NCBI RefSeq assembly: GCF_008807075.1
Contig: NZ_CP035632.1
Location: 2,790,001-2,854,000, forward strand
DNA from: Synechococcus sp. RSCCF101
Lineage (GTDB): Bacteria > Cyanobacteriota > Cyanobacteriia > PCC-6307 > Cyanobiaceae
Direction of reading: 5' to 3'
DNA length: 64,000 nucleotides
Within the stretch, counting starts at the first letter, position 1. Each line of letters begins with the position of its first letter. This document shows positions 30,979 to 40,627 of this stretch, piece by piece. The position numbers and the translations under genes are program-made. The notes beneath the pieces are model-generated. The model was not told where the DNA came from, searched no databases, and saw nothing but the letters and a program-made list of their open reading frames with translations.

Positions 30979-32274
30979 TCAGAGTCCCAGACGCTGCCAG
31001 ATCACCCCGAGGTTGGCGCGGTGCTGGTCCGTGCTGAAGCAGGCCTCCAGCTGATCGGGACCCAGGCGCTCGCTCACCGCGGGATCCATTGCGAGGTTGG
31101 CGCGGAAATCACCCCCCTCCGTGTTCCAGGCGGCATGGGCGTGGCGCTGAACCAGCCGGTAGGCCTCGTCCCGCTCCAGCCCCTGCTCCACCAGAGCCAG
31201 CAGCACCCGCTGGGAGAACACCACGCCGCCGTAGAGGTACATGTTGCGGCGCATGTTGTCGGGGTACACGCCGAGTCCCCGCACCACCTGCGCCATCTCC
31301 CGCAGCATGAAATGCAGCGTGACCGAGCAGTCCGGCAGCATCATCCGTTCGGTGGAGCTGTGGCTGATGTCGCGTTCATGCCAGAGGGCCACGTTCTCGA
31401 GGGCCGCTACCACATAGCTGCGCAGCACTCTGGCCAGGCCGCTGATGCGTTCACTGCGGATCGGGTTCCGCTTGTGGGGCATGGCGGAGCTGCCCTTCTG
31501 CCCCTTGGCGAAGCTCTCCTCCACCTCCAGGACATCCGTGCGCTGCAGGTTGCGGATCTCTGTGGCGAAGCGGTCGAGCGAGGCCCCCACCAGGGCCAGG
31601 CACTGCACGTAGTCGGCATGGCGATCGCGGGAGATCACCTGGGTGCTGGCGGTGTCGGGCGTCAGTCCCAGCCGCTCACAGGCGATCCGCTCCACCTCCG
31701 GGTCGGTGTTGGCGTAGGTGCCCATCGCGCCGCTGATCTGGCCCACGGCCACGTCGCGCTCCAGCCGTTCCAGTCGCTCGCCGTGCCGGCGAATCTCCGC
31801 CAGCCAGCCGGCCAGCTTGAAGCCGAAGGTGATCGGTTCACCGTGGATGGCATGGGAGCGGCCGATCATCACCGTGTCCTTGTGATGGATCGCCAGGTCG
31901 CGCACCGCCTCTTCGACGCCGCTCAGCTCCTGGCGCAGCAGGGCCACCGAACGACGTAACTGCAGCGCCAGCCCGGTGTCCAGCACGTCGCTGCTGGTCA
32001 TGCCCACATGGATGTAGCGGCCCGGATCACCGACCCGCTCGTTCAGATCCGTGAGGAACGCGATCACGTCGTGACGGACCTCGGCTTCGATCTCCAGAAT
32101 CCGTGCCGGATCGAATCCAGCGTTCGCCCGGATGGTCTCCATCGCGTCGGTGGGAATGCGACCCAGCTGATGGTTGGCTTCGCAGGCGGCGAGCTCCACG
32201 TCCAGCCAGCTCTGGAACTTGGCCTCCTCGCTCCAGAGGCGCCCCATCTCGGGGAGTGTGTAGCGCTCGATCAC
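30979..32274 (-). CDS. purB: Adenylosuccinate lyase
   Basis: PurB catalyses two fumarate-releasing steps of purine synthesis (SAICAR to AICAR, and adenylosuccinate to AMP). The 431-residue protein starts MIERYTLPEMGRLW, and has TSSDVLDTGLALQL, the catalytic loop GSSAMPHKRNP near residues 260-270 and a helical C-terminus. It belongs to the same superfamily as FumC, and the two genes are adjacent on one strand, so a fumarate producer and a fumarate consumer share a transcript. Confidence 0.97.
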   Translation of the reverse strand: MIERYTLPEMGRLWSEEAKFQSWLDVELAACEANHQLGRIPTDAMETIRANAGFDPARILEIEAEVRHDVIAFLTDLNERVGDPGRYIHVGMTSSDVLDTGLALQLRRSVALLRQELSGVEEAVRDLAIHHKDTVMIGRSHAIHGEPITFGFKLAGWLAEIRRHGERLERLERDVAVGQISGAMGTYANTDPEVERIACERLGLTPDTASTQVISRDRHADYVQCLALVGASLDRFATEIRNLQRTDVLEVEESFAKGQKGSSAMPHKRNPIRSERISGLARVLRSYVVAALENVALWHERDISHSSTERMMLPDCSVTLHFMLREMAQVVRGLGVYPDNMRRNMYLYGGVVFSQRVLLALVEQGLERDEAYRLVQRHAHAAWNTEGGDFRANLAMDPAVSERLGPDQLEACFSTDQHRANLGVIWQRLGL

Positions 32275-32357
32275 GGCGACCCGGTGGCGGCTCAGCCCGG
32301 GAATCTAGGAACCGACTGGAACCCGGCCTGTCGAGCGGCGGGGGGGTGCGGACCCGC

Positions 32358-32603
32358 TCAGGCCCTGCCGCTGCTCAGGCGGTGGTGAGGCACTTCCCAG
32401 CAGATGTGGGGTCCCCAGCTCTGCTGCCGCACCCAGCAGCGTCCCCCACGGCAACGCACCACCTGAAAGGGGGGCAGATCCCGGGGCTGGTTCCTCAGGG
32501 TCACGAACATGCCGGGGTGCAGAAGCTCCACCACCCGGTTGCCACGGCTGGGGGACGGTGGCGTCGGGCGAAGACAGCGCGACTGCTCGACTGGTTGTCC
32601 CAT
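32358..32603 (-). CDS. Conserved hypothetical small protein, 81 residues
   Basis: The product reads LLHPGMFVTLRNQPRDLPPFQVVRC then GGRCWVRQQSWG and a final VPHHRL. This looks like a compact beta-rich protein known from picocyanobacteria as a hypothetical. No domain name is recognised. The ATG at 32603 was chosen because upstream residues look non-conserved. The gene is upstream of purB on the same strand with about 80 bp between. Confidence 0.55.
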   Translation of the reverse strand: MGQPVEQSRCLRPTPPSPSRGNRVVELLHPGMFVTLRNQPRDLPPFQVVRCRGGRCWVRQQSWGPHICWEVPHHRLSSGRA

Positions 32604-32698
32604 CGGGTTCGAGGCAGGGAAATCATCATCTGCCTCCTCGGGAAGCTGCAGCCCGGACTGAGGAATTGCTTCCGATTCCTCTGTGGTTTTATGACGGC

Positions 32699-33532
32699 AT
32701 GGCCTCCAAGCAACGCCTGGATCGACGGCTTGTCGAGCTGGGGCTCGCCGCCAGCCGTCAGCAGGCGCAGCAGTGGATCCGAGCCGGCAGGGTGCGCTCA
32801 CCGGATGGCTCCTGCCTGGACAAGCCCGGTCAGCTTGTCAGCCAGGAGCTTCGTCCCTGCGTGTCGCGTCCCCCCCGCTTTGTCTCCCGCGGAGGAGAGA
32901 AGCTCGAGGCCGCTCTGGAGGCGTTCCCGATCCAGGTGGAGGGGCGCTGCTGCCTTGATGGAGGCATCTCCACCGGCGGCTTCACGGACTGCCTCCTGCA
33001 GCGCGGGGCCGAACGGGTCTATGGCATCGATGTGGGCTACGGCCAGACCGCCTGGTCGCTGAGAACCGATCCCCGGGTGACGCTGCGGGAACGCACCAAC
33101 CTGCGCCATCTGACGGCCCCGGACCTCTACACCCCGGGCGCACCCTGGCCCGATCTGGCCGTGGCGGACGTGTCGTTCATCTCTCTGATCAAGGTGCTGC
33201 CGGCCCTGAGGAGTCTTACCTGTTCCGAGGGCAGCGAGGCGGTTCTTCTCGTCAAGCCCCAGTTCGAGGTGGGGCGCTCCCGGGTGGGGAAGGGAGGCGT
33301 GGTGCGCGACCCGGCCGATCAGCTGATGGCCATCAGCCAGGTGGCTGGAGCCGCCGCGGAGCTGGGCTGGTCAGCGGCCGGGACCGTGGCCTCCCCGATC
33401 CGTGGACCCGCCGGCAATCAGGAGTATCTGCTCTGGTTGCGGGACGAGGTGCTCGCAGCCCGGGAGGGTGGATCGCCCCTGAGCCATGTCGTGATGGCCC
33501 GGGTGGTGGCTGAAGCCACCGGAACAGGCTGA
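32699..33532 (+). CDS. tlyA: TlyA-family rRNA 2'-O-ribose methyltransferase (S4 plus FtsJ fold)
   Basis: The 277-residue protein joins an N-terminal S4 RNA-binding domain (QRLDRRLVELGLAASRQQAQQWIRAGRV) to a SAM methyltransferase domain with the FtsJ-type loop DGGISTGGFTDCLL. Other TlyA motifs are ADVSFISLIKVLPAL and LVKPQFEVGR. TlyA methylates ribose 2'-OH in 16S and 23S rRNA, the modifications that affect capreomycin binding in mycobacteria. Older names (hemolysin A) are misleading. The ATG at 32699 precedes ASKQRL. The gene converges on glnB across a hairpin. Confidence 0.92.
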   Translation: MASKQRLDRRLVELGLAASRQQAQQWIRAGRVRSPDGSCLDKPGQLVSQELRPCVSRPPRFVSRGGEKLEAALEAFPIQVEGRCCLDGGISTGGFTDCLLQRGAERVYGIDVGYGQTAWSLRTDPRVTLRERTNLRHLTAPDLYTPGAPWPDLAVADVSFISLIKVLPALRSLTCSEGSEAVLLVKPQFEVGRSRVGKGGVVRDPADQLMAISQVAGAAAELGWSAAGTVASPIRGPAGNQEYLLWLRDEVLAAREGGSPLSHVVMARVVAEATGTG

Positions 33533-33561
33533 GCGGCTGGCCCGTCCTCACCAACTAACGC

Positions 33562-33591
33562 GCCTCCCGTCCACAGGTTGGGATGGGAGGC
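33562..33591. terminator. Hairpin between convergent tlyA and glnB, possible bidirectional terminator
   Basis: GCCTCCCGTCC (33562-33572) and GGATGGGAGGC (33581-33591) form an 11-bp stem with one mismatch and an 8-nt loop. It lies 30 bp after tlyA and 39 bp after glnB, so it could serve both genes. No long T-run follows on either strand, so function is inferred from position. Confidence 0.45.
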
Positions 33592-33630
33592 TCGGTTCAG
33601 AGCCGGTCGCGGCTGGACTGTGGCTCTGCT

Positions 33631-34280
<650 letters not shown>

Positions 34281-34348
34281 TACCGTCCAACGCACCTGGC
34301 TCTGGCGTAGCCGTTGCTACGAGATGTCACGGCGAGGTGGTTCCCCCC

Positions 34349-34378
34349 TGGCGGCGTCCTGAAACCCGGACTCCGCCA
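34349..34378 (-). terminator. Hairpin downstream of the DUF4278 gene
   Basis: TGGCGGCGTCC and GGACTCCGCCA pair over 11 positions with one mismatch and an 8-nt loop. The element lies 45 bp after the DUF4278 gene stop on the reverse strand. The geometry matches the tlyA/glnB hairpin. No T-run follows. Confidence 0.4.
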
Positions 34379-34422
34379 CGGGGTTGACTGGGCACCAGGC
34401 GGCCGTGGCTCCTGGCTCTGGA

Positions 34423-34629
34423 TCAGGCCTTGCCGGCAGCGGCGTGATGGTGGTAACGCTGACCGCGGTACTGCAGTGTCACGCTCTCGTCCACGGGCGC
34501 GGCCTCGTGACGGAGCGAGGAGCGGTAGTGGTGGCCGCGATACACGTGCTCCACATCGGCCTTGTCCGGCTGCGTGTGGCTGGAGGCGTCGTAGCGCACA
34601 CCGCGATACGACAGGGTGGGGCTGGTCAT
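34423..34629 (-). CDS. DUF4278 family protein with three YRG repeats
   Basis: The 68-residue protein contains three copies of the motif YRGxxY at residues 8-13, 30-35 and 54-59, each followed by charged or histidine-rich sequence. DUF4278 is a short cyanobacterial family of unknown function, defined by this motif. The ATG at 34629 precedes TSPTLSYRG. The product is rich in Tyr, Arg and His. No membrane segment is visible. Confidence 0.8.
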   Translation of the reverse strand: MTSPTLSYRGVRYDASSHTQPDKADVEHVYRGHHYRSSLRHEAAPVDESVTLQYRGQRYHHHAAAGKA

Positions 34630-34927
34630 GGCTGGGTCCCTCAAGGAAAGAAACGTCCGGATGGGTCCGGCGCCGCTTTTCGAGAAAGAGCGTTGCTTCG
34701 CCGTGCGGTGGGGCTACTTCCAGCGGTGGACGACTGGTCGCTTCCTCCGGTTGGGGAGGAGCGACGGTCAGGCGCCGCTCAACGTTTTGTCCTTCGATGC
34801 CTTTTTAGCGGCTTGTCGCTGTCCATGGTGAACGTTTCCAGGGCTTCGTCACGCGGCGTCACAGGTCCTCGGTGGTGGCCGCGGTCTGCGGATCGGTAGC
34901 GTGACCCCTTGACGCGGGACAGCGAGA
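34630..34927. other. Intergenic stretch between DUF4278 gene and queF
   Basis: About 298 bp without a supportable gene. It must hold the divergent promoters of the DUF4278 gene and queF. Short frames are present on both strands but show no conserved pattern. I saw no preQ1 riboswitch-like pseudoknot by eye. Confidence 0.4.
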
Positions 34928-35386
34928 ATGGAGTCAACGGTGTCAGTGCCGCAACCGGCGGCTGCAGGGCCGGAGACCGATGCATCCAGCGACGCCGCGA
35001 CCGTGCGTCCCCTGTACGGGCAGCGGGCGATCGCCGAAGCACAACTGCTGTGTTTCGAGAATCCGAGGCGCGGCCGCACCTACGAAATCGCCATCGAACT
35101 GCCGGAGTTCACCTGTCTGTGCCCGTTCTCCGGCTATCCCGACTTCGCTGTGCTGCGGCTCCTCTATCAGCCCGGTCCCAGGGTGATGGAGCTGAAGGCT
35201 CTCAAGCTCTACATCAACTCCTGGCGGGATCGTTCGATTTCCCACGAGGAAGTGGTCAATCGCATCCTCGACGATTGTGTGGAGGCCTCTGAACCCGACT
35301 GGATGCAGATCGAGGCGGACTTTCACCCGCGCGGCAATGTACACACCGTCATCCGGGTGAGCCACGGGTCCCGCCGGCCCTGCTGA
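34928..35386 (+). CDS. queF: NADPH-dependent 7-cyano-7-deazaguanine reductase
   Basis: QueF reduces preQ0 to preQ1 in queuosine biosynthesis. The 152-residue unimodular form is present: the catalytic cysteine C65 and aspartate D72 lie in [13 protein letters not shown], and the [21 protein letters not shown] block carries the NADPH and substrate residues. The N-terminal 25 residues are variable. The last 38 bp overlap the 3' end of ccs1 on the other strand. Confidence 0.95.
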   Translation: MESTVSVPQPAAAGPETDASSDAATVRPLYGQRAIAEAQLLCFENPRRGRTYEIAIELPEFTCLCPFSGYPDFAVLRLLYQPGPRVMELKALKLYINSWRDRSISHEEVVNRILDDCVEASEPDWMQIEADFHPRGNVHTVIRVSHGSRRPC

Positions 35387-36668
35387 AGGCCGCGGCGGTC
35401 AGAACCGGCAGGTCATCCGCCAGGCCGGTGAGGTTGCGATTGCAGAGGCCCGCCAGGTACAGGCTGCCGTGACTGGCATCCGCGATGGCCCAGATCTGCC
35501 GGGTGGCGATCACGCTGAGGCCGCCACCGATCAGAACCACGCCGAAGCCCCCGTAGACCAGCGGCACGCCCGGATCGCGCTTGAACAGCAGTCCGCTCGC
35601 CGGAAGCACCGACTGCACCCGCAGCGGCAGGGAGGGCAGGGAGTCCCCCCCCGGGCCGACCGCAAGGCTGCCCAGCAGCTGGCCATCGCCGCCGAAGACC
35701 TGAACAGGCCCCTGCTCGCTGGTGAGGGCGAGCAGCACGGGATCGCTGCCGTCCTTCTGCGTCGGCAGCACCACACCCCACACCTGATCACCGAGCTGCT
35801 CGAGAGGCTGAAGCGGAATCTGCAGCGGCGGGCTGTTGCCGAAACGGATCGTGATCGCCGCCAGTGACCAGTCCGCCTGGTAGACGGTCATGCCCCGGTA
35901 ACGCAGCGGGTGATTCACGCTGATCTCGCGCTGCACGGTCGGACCATCGCCGGCGGCATCGGCGGCCCCCGGCCAGAGGCGGAGCATGGAGCGGAACTGC
36001 TCGGGCCGGCCGGCCGGATCCCGCTCGACGCTGAAGGAGTCCAGGCGGAGCGTGACCTGGGCTGAACCGGAGGCATCCAGCATCTCGATGTCATGCCCCG
36101 GTGCCAGATAGCGCTCCAGCCGGGCTCCGGCCAGGCTGCCCCAGACCGCTCCCACCATCAGCACGATCAGGCCGGTGTGGACCAGCAGTGGCCCGATCCG
36201 GCCCGCCAGGCCACGGCGGGCGGCCAGGCGATCGTTCGCGAGCCGCACCTGCCAGCCTCGGCGGCGCAGTTCCTCGGCCAGGCCCGGCACCACCGCCTGC
36301 GGCCGGTCACAGGGCACCCGCTCCGAGAGGGCCATCTTGCTCAGCTGACGGGGCTCCCGGTAGTCCACCCAGCGCAGCGCCTGCTGCAGGGCGGGCCACT
36401 GGCGCCGCCAGCTGCAGAGGATCAGGGCCAGTCCCAGCCAGGCGAGCAGGCCGAGGAACCAGGCGCTGGAGTACACGTGATCCAGCTGCAGCCGCTGGAT
36501 CCAGGTGCCGTTGACGACGCCGAGCCAGGGGGCGGCGTCGTAGCGGGTGTAGAAGCTGCTGGCTTCCTGCTGAGGCAGGGCGGTGCCGAGCCCGCTCGCC
36601 AGGCTGATCAGAAGCAGCAGAACGATGGCCAGCCTGAGGCTGGAGATCCAGGAGAGCAGGCGCGCCAC
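35349..36668 (-). CDS. ccs1: Cytochrome c biogenesis protein Ccs1 (ResB)
   Basis: This 439-residue membrane protein has three N-terminal hydrophobic segments ([20 protein letters not shown] first), a large lumenal domain, and a C-terminal membrane helix ([18 protein letters not shown]). It is the ResB/Ccs1 part of system II, which attaches heme to apocytochromes on the lumenal side of the thylakoid membrane. Downstream of ccdA by 2 bp on the same strand, it forms a maturation operon with it. Confidence 0.93.
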   Translation of the reverse strand: MARLLSWISSLRLAIVLLLLISLASGLGTALPQQEASSFYTRYDAAPWLGVVNGTWIQRLQLDHVYSSAWFLGLLAWLGLALILCSWRRQWPALQQALRWVDYREPRQLSKMALSERVPCDRPQAVVPGLAEELRRRGWQVRLANDRLAARRGLAGRIGPLLVHTGLIVLMVGAVWGSLAGARLERYLAPGHDIEMLDASGSAQVTLRLDSFSVERDPAGRPEQFRSMLRLWPGAADAAGDGPTVQREISVNHPLRYRGMTVYQADWSLAAITIRFGNSPPLQIPLQPLEQLGDQVWGVVLPTQKDGSDPVLLALTSEQGPVQVFGGDGQLLGSLAVGPGGDSLPSLPLRVQSVLPASGLLFKRDPGVPLVYGGFGVVLIGGGLSVIATRQIWAIADASHGSLYLAGLCNRNLTGLADDLPVLTAAAFSRAGGTRGSPG

Positions 36669-36670
36669 GC

Positions 36671-37393
36671 TCAGCTCCAGCGGGCGACGAGGGTGAGCAG
36701 ACCCATGCTGACCAGCACCACACCGCTGAGGGAGGGAACCCAGCGGCCGGCTCCCCTAAGGCTGAGAAGGGTCGGCAGGCTGGCGGCCGCCGTTCCTGCC
36801 AGCAGCAGCGGCACGACCTGCCCGGCTCCGAAGGTGGTGAGAACGATCGTGCTGAGGACGGGGTCACCGGTGCGGGCCATCCAGGCCAGCAGTACCGCCA
36901 GCACGGGTGTGGTGCACGAGGAGCCGGCCAGTCCGAAGGCGAGGCCCGCGGCCATCGGCGCCAGGGGGGAGGGAACACGGCTGCGCCAGCGTTCCGGATC
37001 GGGGCCCGCCGGGAGGCGCAGCGGCACGACTCCCAGCAGGTTGAGGCCCATCAGCAGGGCCAGCAGGGCGACCAGTGTCGGAATCAGGCCGGGAATCTGT
37101 CCGTAGAGGCGACCCAGCGTGCCGCTGATCAGGCCGAGGATCACCAGGGAGAGGATCACTCCGGAGGCGAAACTGCCGCTGCGCAGCCAGGGGGAGCGTG
37201 GACCGTCCTCAAACCCCGCTAGATAGGCCAGGGTCACCGGCAGAAGCGACAGGGAGCAGGGGCCGAGGCTGGTGATCAGCCCGCCGGCGAACACCACCAG
37301 CAGGGTGGTTGCCGATGGGGCCCCGAGAGCGGCTTCCAGCATCTCCTCGGCGCGGAGGGCGAGGTCGGACACCATGAGCCCAAGCCCATCCAT
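36671..37393 (-). CDS. ccdA: Cytochrome c biogenesis protein CcdA
   Basis: CcdA moves reducing equivalents from stromal/cytoplasmic thioredoxin across the thylakoid membrane to keep apocytochrome cysteines reduced. The 240-residue protein has six hydrophobic segments and two conserved membrane cysteines, in [11 protein letters not shown] and [11 protein letters not shown]. It precedes ccs1 by 2 bp. Two starts are possible (37393 and 37375). Confidence 0.93.
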   Translation of the reverse strand: MDGLGLMVSDLALRAEEMLEAALGAPSATTLLVVFAGGLITSLGPCSLSLLPVTLAYLAGFEDGPRSPWLRSGSFASGVILSLVILGLISGTLGRLYGQIPGLIPTLVALLALLMGLNLLGVVPLRLPAGPDPERWRSRVPSPLAPMAAGLAFGLAGSSCTTPVLAVLLAWMARTGDPVLSTIVLTTFGAGQVVPLLLAGTAAASLPTLLSLRGAGRWVPSLSGVVLVSMGLLTLVARWS

Positions 37394-37421
37394 GTCTGCG
37401 GGGTTGTGTAGGCCGTCAACC

Positions 37422-38675
37422 CTATCCGGCAGATGGCAGCTCCCGGTTGAGTGACCGGGAGCGCCCCATGGCCAGATGAGAGCTCGACTCCAGGGAGCAA
37501 CGCAGCAGCAGTCCAGCCACCATCAGGCTGGAGAGAAGGGAGTTGCCGCCATAGCTGACCATCGGCAGGGGCAGGCCGGTGGTGGGCATGGACCCGGTGG
37601 CCACGGCGATGTTCAGGATCGACTGCCCAACCAGGAGGCTGGTGCAACCGATGGCCACGAGCCTGGCCTGGTTGCTGCGGCAGTGCAGTGCGATGCGGAG
37701 ACCGACGAAACCGAAGACCAGGAGGAAGAGCAGCAGTCCGAGCGAACCCACGTAGCCGAATTCCTCGCCGAAGACAGCGAAGATGAAATCGGTCGACTGG
37801 ATCGGCAGGTACAGCAGCTTCTGAGTCGACAGGCCATAACCCTGTCCCGTGGCCCCGCCGGATCCAATGGCCAGAAGGCTCTGGACCAGCTGGTAGCCAC
37901 TGCCCTGCGGATCTTTCCACGGGTCCAGGAAGGACACCACCCGCTCCAGCTGGTAGGGGTTCCGGGCGATGCTGAGGCAGCCCACCATCACACCGCTGAC
38001 GGCCGTGCCGAGCAGCAGACGCAGGCGCACGCCCGAGGCGAGCGCCATGAGCCAGAGCAGCAGCCCCGTGAGCGCCGCGGTGCTGAGGTTGGGCTGTTTG
38101 AGGATCAGCAGGATCAGACCTGCGAACGTGCAGAGCCAGAGGCCTTTCTGATCGATGCTGCTGCGCTGCCAGTGGGCGAAGAGCGCGGCGCCCTGCAGCA
38201 CCACGAACGGCTTCACCAGCTCGGAGGGTTGAATCTGAAACGGTCCGATCACCAGCCAGCGGCTCGCACCGTTCACGGTGCTGCCGACCACCAGCGTGGC
38301 CGCCACCAGCAGGCAGCCCAGCCAGAGTCCGGTGCCGGCGAAACGCAACCAGCGGCGCAGGCTCACCTTCATGGCGAGTGCCAGCAGGCTCCAGCTCGCC
38401 GCGAGCCAGACCAGCTGTCGCTTCACGTAGTACGCACCATCTCCCATCTCCCGCTCAGCGACCCACCAGCTGGCGGACGCCAGGATCAGCAGGCCGGCCA
38501 GACTCCAGATGGCCACCAGCCCGAGCATCAGGCGGGCCTCAGAGGGCCATTGCTCCCAGGGGAGTGGAAGCCAGGCTCTCCTTCGTCCGTCCGCGGTGTT
38601 CCGCGGACGACCGTCACGTCCCGGGCCGGCGGCACGCCTGCTCCGGCCGCGGTGTTGATGAGCCGCGCTGGACAC
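37422..38675 (-). CDS. ftsW: FtsW/RodA/SpoVE-family peptidoglycan glycosyltransferase
   Basis: This membrane protein has about ten hydrophobic segments and SEDS-family landmarks: GASRWLVIGPFQIQPSELVKP, AVFGEEFGYVGSLGLLLLF-like sequence and the final TTGLPLPMVSYGGNSLL. SEDS proteins polymerise lipid II; FtsW acts at the division septum. A GTG at 38675 gives 417 residues; the frame is open further upstream but those residues look non-coding. The gene lies just upstream of ccdA on the same strand. RodA is the alternative, but the septal-type sequence and context favour FtsW. Confidence 0.9.
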   Translation of the reverse strand: MSSAAHQHRGRSRRAAGPGRDGRPRNTADGRRRAWLPLPWEQWPSEARLMLGLVAIWSLAGLLILASASWWVAEREMGDGAYYVKRQLVWLAASWSLLALAMKVSLRRWLRFAGTGLWLGCLLVAATLVVGSTVNGASRWLVIGPFQIQPSELVKPFVVLQGAALFAHWQRSSIDQKGLWLCTFAGLILLILKQPNLSTAALTGLLLWLMALASGVRLRLLLGTAVSGVMVGCLSIARNPYQLERVVSFLDPWKDPQGSGYQLVQSLLAIGSGGATGQGYGLSTQKLLYLPIQSTDFIFAVFGEEFGYVGSLGLLLFLLVFGFVGLRIALHCRSNQARLVAIGCTSLLVGQSILNIAVATGSMPTTGLPLPMVSYGGNSLLSSLMVAGLLLRCSLESSSHLAMGRSRSLNRELPSAG

Positions 38676-38810
38676 CCCGTTGTTGATCGTGAACCACAAC
38701 CATTGAGCCGGATCCGGAGCCCCGCGCCAAGGTGGCCGGATGGGCGGGTGGATCTCTGCCGTGAGCCGCTCAGCGCCGAGCGTCACACGTCATGGCCGTG
38801 CTGCTCTGCC

Positions 38811-38840
38811 AAGACAAAAGCCCGGTCCTTCAGACCGGGC
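38811..38840 (-). terminator. Intrinsic terminator of the apcABC transcript
   Basis: Read on the reverse strand, an 8-bp GC-rich stem (GCCCGGTC/GACCGGGC, 5-nt loop) is followed by CTTTTGTCTT. It lies 80 bp after the apcC stop, in the right orientation to end the allophycocyanin operon. Confidence 0.75.
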
Positions 38841-38920
38841 CATGTTCTTCTCGACGGATTGGGACCCCAGTCCGTTGAGATGCGGTGAAGTGGATGATGC
38901 TGTGCGCAGGGATCGTGGGC

Positions 38921-39121
38921 TTAGTTGCCCACATTCACCTGCATCTTTCCAGTGGCCAGCTCCACTTTGAGAATCCTGCCACCCTGCTTCATGATTCGCT
39001 GCTGCTCCGCGAACCAGCTCTCATACGGAACCCATTTGGTGAAATAGGTGTTCTGAAGCTCACGCTGGCTTCTCACCTTTTCAGGTGATGGGATGCAGGC
39101 AGTGACCTTGAACAGGCGCAT
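38921..39121 (-). CDS. apcC: Allophycocyanin core linker L_C 7.8
   Basis: The 66-residue linker begins MRLFKVTACIPSPEK and contains the diagnostic QRELQNTYFTKWVPYESWF and LKVELATGK. It caps allophycocyanin trimers at the ends of core cylinders of the phycobilisome. Gene order apcA-apcB-apcC is standard, and a T-rich terminator follows. Confidence 0.97.
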   Translation of the reverse strand: MRLFKVTACIPSPEKVRSQRELQNTYFTKWVPYESWFAEQQRIMKQGGRILKVELATGKMQVNVGN

Positions 39122-39176
39122 GATGTGGAATCAGGGTGAACACAGGGTTCGCCGCAGGGGCGATGACCCGGCGACG

Positions 39177-39665
39177 TCAGTTGCCGAGGCCTGAGCAGAT
39201 GTAGTCGAGATAAACGCCCATTTCGCTGCCGGCATCGGGACCCACGAGCGACGCCGTGGTTTCCTTCATGGCCTGAATGGCCTGCACCGTGGCACCAATG
39301 GGAACGCCGAGGGAGTTGTAGGTCTCCTTCAGGCCGTTCAGCACGCGCTCATCAAGGATGGAGGTGTCACCCGCGAGCATGGCGTAGGTGGCGTAACGCA
39401 GGTAGTAATCCAGATCGCGGATGCAGGCGGCATAGCGGCGGGTGGTGTACATGTTGCCGCCCGGACGGGTGATGTCCGAATAGAGCAGTGCCTTGGCCAC
39501 GGCTTCCTTGATGATCGCCGACGCATTGGCGCTGATGGTGGCGGCAGCACGAACGCGCAGTTCGCCGCTGGCGAAATACTGCTCGAGCCGATCCATGGAA
39601 CCGGTGTCGAGATAGAGCCCCTGGACGTCGGCCTGGTTGATGACGTTGGTGATCGCGTCTTGCAT
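39177..39665 (-). CDS. apcB: Allophycocyanin beta subunit
   Basis: This 162-residue phycobiliprotein carries the bilin-attachment Cys81 in [13 protein letters not shown] and Asn71 in PGGNMYT, the position methylated by CpcM. Together with ApcA it forms the trimers of the phycobilisome core, which pass excitation energy toward the terminal emitters. It follows apcA by 40 bp. Confidence 0.98.
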   Translation of the reverse strand: MQDAITNVINQADVQGLYLDTGSMDRLEQYFASGELRVRAAATISANASAIIKEAVAKALLYSDITRPGGNMYTTRRYAACIRDLDYYLRYATYAMLAGDTSILDERVLNGLKETYNSLGVPIGATVQAIQAMKETTASLVGPDAGSEMGVYLDYICSGLGN

Positions 39666-39705
39666 GGTGAGCTGGGATGGGTGCGAGGAGCAGGCAGGTG
39701 GCTCT

Positions 39706-40191
39706 TCAGGAGAGTGAGCCGATGACGTAGTCGAAGTAGAAGCCAGCCTCCTCGGCGTCGGAGCCAGTGAGAAGACCCATGGCGACGGACTTCATCTCAC
39801 GGATGGACTCGGCCATGGCTTCGAGGGGCGTGCCGAGGGCGCGGTACATCTCGCGGGCTCCGATCACTCCGATCTCCTCGATCGGGGTGACATCACCGGC
39901 AATGACGCCGTAGGTCACCAGGCGGAGGTAGTAGTCCATGTCACGCAGGCAGGTCGCCGTCATCTCCTCGCCGTAGGCATTGCCTCCGGGAGAAACGATG
40001 TCGGGGCGCTTCTGGAAGAGCTGGCCGCCGGCTTGTTTGACGATGCGTTCCCTGCTCTCGGCCAGAACCTGGGCCACGCGCAAGCGACGTTGGCCGCCGG
40101 TCACGAATGACTTGATCTGGTCGAGTTCGCCAGGGCTGAGGTAGCGGGCTTCAGCGTCCGCGTTGATGATCGAGTTGGAGACGATGCTCAT
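39706..40191 (-). CDS. apcA: Allophycocyanin alpha subunit
   Basis: The 161-residue alpha subunit has Cys81 for phycocyanobilin ([15 protein letters not shown]) and the family N-terminus [22 protein letters not shown]. It pairs with ApcB in core trimers. It is the first gene of the apcABC transcript, separated from apcE by 436 bp that contain a hairpin and paired dyads, so it probably has its own strong promoter. Confidence 0.98.
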   Translation of the reverse strand: MSIVSNSIINADAEARYLSPGELDQIKSFVTGGQRRLRVAQVLAESRERIVKQAGGQLFQKRPDIVSPGGNAYGEEMTATCLRDMDYYLRLVTYGVIAGDVTPIEEIGVIGAREMYRALGTPLEAMAESIREMKSVAMGLLTGSDAEEAGFYFDYVIGSLS

Positions 40192-40305
40192 GCAGTTCTG
40201 CCTCGAAACAAGCGGCCACCGTGACGGAGACCGTTATCCATGGGGTGAGATGGTTCGTCGGTAAGCGTACAGCCCTGGTCAGGGGCTCCAGGCGCCGCGA
40301 AGCAC

Positions 40306-40338
40306 TTGGTTACCAACGGACAATCGATGAACGATTGT
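40306..40338. promoter_or_regulatory. Two adjacent inverted repeats upstream of apcA
   Basis: TTGGTTACCAA (40306-40316) is an 11-bp palindrome. Three bases later, ACAATCG and CGATTGT (40320-40338) form a 7-bp inverted repeat around ATGAA. They lie about 115-147 bp before the apcA start. They could be operator sites, but the binding protein is unknown. Confidence 0.4.
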
Positions 40339-40557
40339 GATGTCAGTCTGCGGCAGGCTTGAGCGGGGGCCCGAGCGCTGGTAACAGTTCTTCATCGCAA
40401 GAAAGGGCACCAACTTCTGCCGGTCTGCATCATGTCTTGCCTCGTCGAGCGCCCTGAGGCGCTGGCAGGACAGACAGCGTCGGATCCCCCTGCCGTTCAG
40501 GCCAACCTGGCCCTGGATTCATGTCGCATGAATGGAATCAACCGACAGGGAATCGGT

Positions 40558-40580
40558 GCCGGGATCGCACTGATCCCGGC
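40558..40580 (-). terminator. Hairpin after apcE, possible terminator or RNA-processing site
   Basis: GCCGGGATC and GATCCCGGC form a perfect 9-bp stem with a 5-nt loop (GCACT), 47 bp downstream of the apcE stop. No T-run follows on the reverse strand, so it may attenuate or stabilise rather than fully terminate. Confidence 0.5.
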
Positions 40581-40627
40581 CGGTGTTTGGCGTTCGAAAC
40601 TCCGGGCTGGATTCCGGGTCCTGGCTC

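Larger units (their letters stand above)
40192..40627 (-). other. apcE-apcA intergenic region, upstream region of apcABC
   Basis: This is the only gap over 300 bp in the window. It contains a hairpin just after apcE (40558-40580) and two adjacent dyad elements (40306-40338). The remaining about 110 bp before apcA probably form the leader. No reading frame here has convincing protein character. A specific promoter could not be fixed. Confidence 0.6.

Noticed and set aside
34616-34831. Forward frame of 71 residues between the DUF4278 gene and queF
   Set aside because: No family pattern, and it would overlap the DUF4278 start.
34800-34927. preQ1 riboswitch upstream of queF
   Set aside because: No recognisable aptamer pattern was seen by eye.
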